Source: Anaerolineae bacterium
GTDB lineage: Bacteria; Chloroflexota; Anaerolineae; B4-G1
Assembly: GCA_027079895.1 (NCBI GenBank)
Contig: JALWUZ010000248.1
Location: forward strand, 1 to 6,607
Direction of reading: 5' to 3'
DNA length: 6,607 nucleotides
Both the position numbers and the translations under genes were made by a program. Shown piece by piece: positions 1 through 5,700 of the stretch. Below the pieces are notes generated by a model. It made no database searches. It was not told the DNA's origin and worked only from the letters and a program-made list of their open reading frames with translations. The first letter of the stretch is position 1, and each line of letters starts with the position of its first letter.

Positions 1-11
1 CCGCAGGTGAC

Positions 12-54
12 ACGCGAATTACGAATGGCGGCCTCCGTCATTCGTGATTCGCGT
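12..54. repeat. Near-perfect inverted repeat / hairpin at the 3' end of the operon
   Basis: Arms 13-27 (CGCGAATTACGAATG) and 39-53 (CATTCGTGATTCGCG) are reverse complements except at one position. The pairing extends to 12-31 with 35-54, leaving a 3-base loop. In RNA from the plus strand the two imperfect positions (20/46 and 28/38) are both G-U pairs, so all 20 positions can pair. In minus-strand RNA they are A-C mismatches. On the plus strand the stem runs into TTTT (54-57) and then CTG, a weak terminator-like arrangement. On the minus strand no U-run follows. The amidohydrolase stop (38-40) lies at the loop edge. It could be a dispersed intergenic repeat, a terminator for a convergent gene beyond the left edge, or both. 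Confidence 0.6.
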
Positions 55-1444
55 TTTCTGGGCCGTTCAGGGCGGGCCGTTTCAGGAAGCGTCCCCGCCC
101 CCGACGCCCGCTGAACCGTCCCTCGCGGTAGATGACGCTGCCCCGCGAGATGGTCGCCCGCACCCGTCCCTGTACTCGCCAGTTCTCGAAGGGGGTGTAG
201 CCGGCGACGTGGTGCAGGTCGGCGGCGCGGATGACCCCCTCCGGCGCGGGGTCGTAGATAACCAGGTCGGCGTCGCTGCCGGGCAGTAACGCCCCCTTGC
301 GCGGCCACAGTCCCCACAGGCGGGCCGGGTTGGTCGCCAGGAGCGCGGCCAGCCGGTTCACCGTCAGCCGCCCCGCGGCGACGCCGTAGGTCATCATCAG
401 CGGCAGGAGCGTCTCCATCCCCGGCAGGCCGCCCGGCGTGCGGGTGAAGTCGTCCTGAGCGGTCTTCTGCGCCTGGGTGTAGTCGCAGTGGTCGGTGATG
501 AGGGTGTCCACCGCGCCGTTCTCGACCAGCGTCCACAACCGCTCCGGCTCCCCCGGCTCCCGCAGCGGCGGTTGCAGGATGTACCGCCAGGGCTCGTCGC
601 CGGAGTAGACGCGGTTGTCCAGGAGGAGGTACTGGGGGCCGGTCTCGCAGGTCGCCGCCTGACCGTTGTCCCGCGCCTCGATCACCAGGGCGACGGAGCG
701 GGCGGTGGAGCAGTGGCAGATATGCACCGGACAGTTGGCCGCCTCCGCCAGGAAGAGCACCCGCTGGACGGCCTCTTGTTCCGCCAGGGCCGGGCGGGAG
801 CGGCCGTGGAACCGCCAGGCGGTCTCGCCGGCGGCGGACAGGCGGGCGGTCTGGGCCGTCACCAGGGCGTCGTTCTCGCAGTGGACGAGTGGCAAGAGGC
901 CGTAGGCGGCGGCGGCCTCCATCAGCCGCAGGATGACGGCGTCGTCGGCGTAGTAGTTGGGCCGGTAGGTGGTGTAGAGTTTGATGCTGGGGGTCCCCAG
1001 GTCCACCAGGTCGGCCAACTCCCCCTCCCGGCCGGGGGGGAGGTCTGTCACCATCACGTGGAAGGCGTAGTCAATGACCGCCTCCCGCGCCTCCGCCAGC
1101 CGCGCCGTGACCGCCTCCCGCAGCGTCTGGCCGGGGAATTGGGTGGCGAAGTCCACTACCGTAGTGACGCCGCCGCAGGCCGCCGCCCGCGTGCCCGCGA
1201 ACCAGTCGTCGGGGGTGCGGTAGATGCCGGTGTCCAGGGCGATGTGGACGTGGCCGTCAATGACGCCGGGGAGCACGTAGCACCCCTCCGCTTCCAGCAC
1301 GACCGTATCCGGGGCCGTCGGCAGGTCGCGCCCGACGGCGATGATCTGCTCCCCCTGGATGAGCACGTCCCCTGTGAGGAGGGCGTCCTCCAAGACGATG
1401 GTGCCGCCTTTGACCAACAACGTGCTGCTCGAATAGCGTCTCAT
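38..1444 (-). CDS. Cyclic amidohydrolase (dihydropyrimidinase/hydantoinase/allantoinase group)
   Basis: 468 residues, near the usual 450-480 of the family, predicted cytosolic. These enzymes open cyclic amides (dihydropyrimidines, hydantoins, allantoin) with a two-metal centre in a TIM barrel. Visible ligands: His65 and His67 in PGVIDGHVHI, a Lys155 expected to be carbamylated in SIKLYTTY, His188 in LVHCEN, His244 in HICHCST, and Asp318 in ITDHCD. Tyr160, five residues after the lysine, matches the catalytic/substrate Tyr of hydantoinases. The C-terminal beta part shows GSDADLVIYDP (389-399). Two substrate-contact segments differ from classic dihydropyrimidinases: Gln291 before PPLR where Ser is usual, and Gly338 in TPGGLPGME where PNG is usual. 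The substrate is therefore open; no hyu, pyd or allantoin-pathway neighbour is visible. The last residues (about 464-468, NANHE) are encoded by an inverted repeat that also provides the stop. Confidence 0.9.
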   Translation of the reverse strand: MRRYSSSTLLVKGGTIVLEDALLTGDVLIQGEQIIAVGRDLPTAPDTVVLEAEGCYVLPGVIDGHVHIALDTGIYRTPDDWFAGTRAAACGGVTTVVDFATQFPGQTLREAVTARLAEAREAVIDYAFHVMVTDLPPGREGELADLVDLGTPSIKLYTTYRPNYYADDAVILRLMEAAAAYGLLPLVHCENDALVTAQTARLSAAGETAWRFHGRSRPALAEQEAVQRVLFLAEAANCPVHICHCSTARSVALVIEARDNGQAATCETGPQYLLLDNRVYSGDEPWRYILQPPLREPGEPERLWTLVENGAVDTLITDHCDYTQAQKTAQDDFTRTPGGLPGMETLLPLMMTYGVAAGRLTVNRLAALLATNPARLWGLWPRKGALLPGSDADLVIYDPAPEGVIRAADLHHVAGYTPFENWRVQGRVRATISRGSVIYREGRFSGRRGRGRFLKRPALNGPENANHE

Positions 1445-1476
1445 AGTTCCTCCAGGCGGTCCCGCTTCATTTTCAT
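1441..1476 (-). CDS. Possible 11-codon mini-ORF linking two genes
   Basis: ATG at 1476 overlaps the TGA of the exported-protein gene (ATGA), and its own TGA overlaps the ATG of the amidohydrolase gene (again ATGA). The peptide would be MKMKRDRLEEL. A GGGAGG sits about 6 bases before its ATG, inside the last codons of the upstream gene. The GGAGG for the amidohydrolase start lies inside the mini-ORF. It could carry ribosomes from one gene to the next, or simply be a chance ORF in the 28-base gap. Confidence 0.3.
   Translation of the reverse strand: MKMKRDRLEEL
1449..1453 (-). promoter_or_regulatory. Shine-Dalgarno for the amidohydrolase
   Basis: GGAGG lies 4 bases upstream of the ATG at 1444, a short but workable spacing. 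It supports this ATG, which places the family's usual N-terminal strand (LLVKGGTIV) nine residues in. Confidence 0.65.
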
Positions 1477-2723
1477 TCGCCGACCTCCCGCCGAATCAGC
1501 GGCAGGTAGACGGTGGGTATGTCGGCGACCACCATCAAGCCGGCGGACAGATTGTTCAACTCCTCGGTGCAGGTGGGGACGTCGTCGGCGTCCAACTCGC
1601 AGTAGAGCCCCTCCGGGTTGTAGCCGTACCACTTGGCCCCGGCGAAGAAGGTGGAATCCACTCGCGCCCAAACGCCGCAGCGGGTGCAGTAGTCCGGCCA
1701 GGTGACGGTCGTGGTGCCGGTGATGGAGTCGCCGGGGGCCAGGCCGGCGTACCAGAAACTGTCCGTGCCGACCCACTTGAACAGGGCGGCGTCGCGGTGT
1801 TCCGCATACCCTCCGTACCGGTCGGAGGGGGCAGTCGGCGCACCCAGTTCGGGGCGGCGGATGAACAACTCGGTCTGCACGGCGCGGCTCTCATACGGCC
1901 CGGCGTTGCGCACGGTGACGGTGTACCGCACCGGTTCGCCCAATTCCGGCTTCTGGGGGCTCATCTCCAGCCGGTCTATGACCAGGTCGGAGCCCAGCAG
2001 CGGTTCGGTGAAGGTGGCGGTGAAGGTCACTTTGGGGGTACTGGTCAGTACCCAGCGCAACATCTGGGTCTTGGAGTAGTAGGTGTAGCCCGGTGGCTTG
2101 ATGAGCGGGTTCAGGCCCAGGAAGGGGAACGGCTCCAGGTACTGGCCGAAGTATTCCAGGGAGCGGGTGAAGACGATGGTATTGGTCAGGGCGATGGTGT
2201 AGTTGAACTGGGGGTCGGGGCCGACGCGGTAGTTGACTTCGATGATGCGCTCGTCCGGGTTGCGGTGGATTTTGCTCCAGGTGTCGTATTCCAGGTGGAT
2301 GTCGCCGCGGCTGCCGGTGATGCCGTTGGTGAAGATGATGCGGCGGTCGCCGCTCACTATGGTGATGTAGGCGTAGCAGGTCGCCGTCGCCGGCTGGGTG
2401 CTGACGCAGTCGGAGATGCGGACGGCGGCGTCGAGCGGGAGGCGCAGGTAACTGCCCATCACGTAGTCCTGGATTTTGATCTGGAACGTGGTCGTGAGGG
2501 TGGTGGCGTAGATGTGTTCCGGTTGGGGCGAGTGCAGGGTGACGGTCTGGGTGCGATGGTAGCGGATCTCCTGCGGCGCGGATGGGGGCGCACCGGGGAT
2601 GTCCGGTGCGCCCCGCGCCGCGGTGACTATCAGCAGAAGCAGTGTGCCGGCGACCAGGGCGGAGCCCAGGGAGAGGGCGGCCGCCATCATCCAGTGAGAA
2701 CGGGAGGTGTTCGGTCGGCGCAT
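1473..2723 (-). CDS. Exported protein with CARDB/DUF11-like domain and YLPLI C-terminus
   Basis: 416 residues. The N-terminus is typical of a Sec signal peptide: basic MRRPNTSRSH, hydrophobic core about 12-35, small residues near ARGA (37-39) as a likely cleavage site. Residues 50-240 are beta-rich and not recognised; Cys106 and Cys116 may pair. Residues 244-340 look like a CARDB/DUF11-type beta domain: SDLVIDRLEMSP, then GEPVRYTVTVRNAGP, AVQTELFIR and a GDSITGTTTVTWP strand. Four cysteines follow (346, 349, 375, 385). The last residues hold VYLPLIR (405-411). The start is supported by a strong ribosome binding site and the signal peptide. The gene begins 17 bases after the large surface protein, so the two are probably co-transcribed and may act together on the cell surface. 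No enzyme motif is visible; function unknown. Confidence 0.87.
   Translation of the reverse strand: MRRPNTSRSHWMMAAALSLGSALVAGTLLLLIVTAARGAPDIPGAPPSAPQEIRYHRTQTVTLHSPQPEHIYATTLTTTFQIKIQDYVMGSYLRLPLDAAVRISDCVSTQPATATCYAYITIVSGDRRIIFTNGITGSRGDIHLEYDTWSKIHRNPDERIIEVNYRVGPDPQFNYTIALTNTIVFTRSLEYFGQYLEPFPFLGLNPLIKPPGYTYYSKTQMLRWVLTSTPKVTFTATFTEPLLGSDLVIDRLEMSPQKPELGEPVRYTVTVRNAGPYESRAVQTELFIRRPELGAPTAPSDRYGGYAEHRDAALFKWVGTDSFWYAGLAPGDSITGTTTVTWPDYCTRCGVWARVDSTFFAGAKWYGYNPEGLYCELDADDVPTCTEELNNLSAGLMVVADIPTVYLPLIRREVGE
1491..1511 (-). other. C-terminal VYLPLIR motif of the exported protein
   Basis: Residues 405-411 read VYLPLIR, five residues before the C-terminus. From memory, many secreted Chloroflexota proteins end in closely related strings (YLPLI/VLPLV followed by Arg). 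A sorting or anchoring role is speculative. The large protein next door, whose tail is a Pro-Thr linker, lacks it. Confidence 0.5.
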
Positions 2724-2730
2724 AACCAAC

Positions 2731-2737
2731 CCCTCCT
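2731..2737 (-). promoter_or_regulatory. Shine-Dalgarno for the 416-residue exported protein
   Basis: AGGAGGG lies 7 bases upstream of the ATG at 2723, just after the TAA of the large protein. It fixes this ATG as the start. The same frame stays open much further upstream, but only because it runs antiphase through the Pro-Thr repeat. Confidence 0.8.
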
Positions 2738-2740
2738 GCG

Positions 2741-5700
2741 TTAGTCGCCGCCGCCGCCCAGCGGAGTCCAGGTGAGCGTCGGAGTGCTCGTCTCCGGCGT
2801 CGGTGTGTTGGTCTCGGTGACGTCGGACGTGGGGGTCGGCGTGTAGGTGGCGGTCGGCGTCGGCGTGTCGGTCGGTGTCGGCGAGGGCCCCTCGGTCGGC
2901 GTGGCGGTGGCGGTGGGGGTCATGGTCGGCGTCGGGGTCTCCGTGGCCGTCGGCGTCGCGCTGGGCGTCGGCGTCGGCGTCCAGGTCGGCGGCGGCGGGC
3001 CGGGGTCTCCTCCGCCGCAGACGTTGAAGGAGGAGACCAGGAGCGTCAGGAGCGGCTGCCGTTCCATCCCGAAGACTGACTCGGAATCGTCCTCGTCCAT
3101 CGCCCGGACGTAGAGGTAGTGGGTGCCGTTGACGATGGGGTAGCCGTTGGGCCACTGGCCGTGTTCGGCGTACCAGGTGCAGGGGTCGGCGATCTCGTAG
3201 GTGGCGTATACTGAGTACAGGCTGCCGCTGGTGGGCGGGTTGGTCGGGAAGGGGTCTGGGAACGGCTGGTAGTACCAGTGATCCTGGTAGTAAGTTCGTC
3301 CGCCGCTGTCCTCCCGCCGGAGGGTCAGTTGGCTGTCGTCCGTCCGCACGCCGATGAAGTAGTAGCCGGCGTCCACGTGGACTCCCGACGGCACGGTGAG
3401 CGTTACCCAGCCGGGGGTGTCGGGCGGGACGGTCTCGGCGGTGGTCGCCATCAGCCGGAGGGGCTGGGTGTTGCTGCCGACGCCCGCGCTGTATCCCAGG
3501 TCATACAGGGCCAGTTGCAGGTGGCCGCCGTTGGGGTTCGACTGGACGTAGATGCTGAGGCTGGTGACGGTGCCGGGGTTGTCGAAGTAGATTCGGGGCG
3601 CGATGAGGTAGCGGTCCCGTCCGTCGCGGCTCACGCTGCCGATGGTCGTCACGCCGGCGTGGGCTGTGCCGGAGCCGGAGGAGGTCAGCGGGCAGTAGGG
3701 CGGGTTGAGGACGTAACTCCAGTTTCTGCTCCAGTAGTAGCGGGTGTCCGGGCTGTCGCTGTAAGGCACCAGCAGGTTGCGGTAGCCGTTCCGGCTGTTG
3801 GGCCCCACGACCCAGAAGGCGACCTCGCGGATGCCCGCGCCGTTGCTGAAGCCGTAGTCCATGTCGCTGGCCTCCGCCAGGATGGAGAAGACGTTGTCTA
3901 TGCAGTTGCCCGCGCCGCTGTCGGGGACCGAGGAGTCGCCCCGCACGCTGGCCGGCCGCACGTACCAGGGGTACGGGTAGGCGGTGGAGAGATAACTTCG
4001 CACCGGGGCCGGCGAGAGGAGGCGGATGGCCGGGCCGCGCCGGTCTCCGGTGAATGTCAACTGGCAGCCGTCCTCCGGCCCCACGCCGGAGGGGAAGAAG
4101 AAGGTCAGGTCGAGTTGGTGCTGGTCGGGGTGGGAGAAGTTGCCGCCCAGACTGCGGCGCGTGCCCCAGGTGGAGTAGGGGTTGGTGAGTCCCCAACTGG
4201 AATTGGGCCAGGTGTACCACATGTTGTTGAACTCCGATGTGCGGGCCATCACCCAGTACGGCGGAGCCATTCGGTTGCCCTGGTTGTAGGGATTGTAGGG
4301 GATGCCCAGTATCTCGCCGATGTTGATCTCGTCCATGCCGCTGAACTCCACCGGCCAGGAGCGGCTCTCCCCGGCCGGGATGGTGCGGCGCGATTCTCTC
4401 TGCCAGCCGGAGGTCGGGGACCAGGGGGTGGTGTATCCGTTGCCGTAATGGTAGGTGCTGTAGGAGTTGCTGGTGGGGTCCCATCTCTTCAAGTTGGTGA
4501 TGTAGGGGTCCAGGTACAGGCCGTCACGGGGGTCGGTGCCGGGCCAGTTGACGGTCGCCTCCTCCACGTGGATGTCGTACTGCGAGGTGTCCGTCACCGG
4601 GCCGGTGTAGTAGTACATCCAGCGGTCATCGCTGGCCAGGAAGAGCAGGGAGTCGTCGTACTCGATGTCGTCGCATCCGACGGCGACGTTGATCTTGAAC
4701 GGGACTATCAGGAGGGTAAAGAGCCGTTCCATCCCGTTGTCGTCGTCCCGATCCATCGCCCGGATGTAGAGATAATGGGTGCCGCTGATGACGTTGTGGC
4801 CGTTGGGCCAGGTGCCGTCTTCCAGGTCGAACGTCACGGAGTAGGGAGTGGTGAGCAGGTAGTACCAGTCGTCGCTCCGGCCGGGGCGCAGCAGGTTGTA
4901 ATCGGCCCCGTCGCTGCGGCCAAAGTTCTCCGGCAGGTTCTCCGGGCCCTCGACCCACAGGGCGATTTCGCGGATGCCGCTGCCGTCCGCCGCGCTGTCG
5001 CCGTAGTCCCGGTCGAAGGCGGTCACGTTGATCGTCAGTTTGTCGGTCACGGCGTCGGCGGCGGTGCCCAGCGTCACCGGCACGCCGACGGCGTTGACCA
5101 GGTGGGAGGGGCGGATTTGATACCGTCCCAAGCCGTTGGGCAGTTCGCCCACCGCCAGCGGGGAGTTGAGCCGGATGTAGGGCCCTTTCTGGAAGTTGTC
5201 GAACTGAATTGGGCAATGGGTGTCACCGCCGGCGGTGTCGAAGGTCCACCAGGTGTCTATGTCGAATTGGTCGGGGTGGAGGATGTTGTCCCGCAGCCGG
5301 TCGCTTGAGCCGCTCCCGTAGTAACCGCTGACGCTGGAGTCGAGCAGATCGCCTCGGTGGGGGGCGAGCGGGATGAAGACTCGAATGTCAGGCTGCCTCT
5401 GTCTATTGAAGTCGAAGCGCGGCCAGTGCGGTTCACCGGGCAGGATGGAGCGGCTGGAGCCGCGGCTGGTCCAGGTGTACGAGAAGGGGCTGGTGTAGCC
5501 GTTGTCGCCCAGGATGGAGGAGAGGTACGGTGCGCTTTCCAGGTAGGAGGTGTCCACGTAAGGCGGGTCGGAGCCGTACATCTCGCCGTCCGGCCAGTAG
5601 AAGGTGAACTGGTCCAGCCAGGCGGTGTAGCCGCTGCTGTTGATGATTGTCTGTCCGAAGAGGTCGTCCTGGTCCCAACTCTGCCGCCCGCCGTAGCCGA

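Noticed and set aside
488..1705. Long plus-strand reading frame opposite the amidohydrolase
   Set aside because: It is antisense to a protein with complete family motifs. Its translation is a Gly/Val/Arg/Gln-biased string with no recognisable domain, typical of the opposite strand of GC-rich genes.
1797..2744. Plus-strand frame opposite the exported protein
   Set aside because: Low-complexity Gly/Val/Asp translation, no ribosome binding site signal that I can see, and it mirrors a signal-peptide protein on the minus strand.
2753..2998. CRISPR-like or structured tandem array
   Set aside because: The repetition has a period of about six bases, is in frame and encodes Pro-Thr units. There are no spacers or constant repeats.
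2847..3113. Plus-strand Val-Gly repeat protein
   Set aside because: It is the reverse-strand reading of the Pro-Thr codon repeat, with no independent evidence for a gene.
2724..3155. N-terminal extension of the exported protein upstream of 2723
   Set aside because: The extension would read the Pro-Thr repeat out of frame as Arg/His/Asp-rich sequence. The AGGAGGG plus signal peptide at 2723 gives a convincing start.
3233..3706. Nine-base direct repeat GGGCGGGTT (3233-3241 and 3698-3706) flanking most of the nested domain
   Set aside because: It is in frame (465 bases apart) and tempting as an insertion footprint, but it encodes Asn-Pro-Pro in GC-rich DNA and the left copy lies inside rather than at the domain boundary. 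Chance is likely.
3278..5308. 676-residue plus-strand open frame opposite the large surface protein
   Set aside because: Long because GC-rich antisense frames rarely meet stops. Its composition is dominated by Val, Gly, Ala and Arg, and the minus strand carries three clearly homologous modules.
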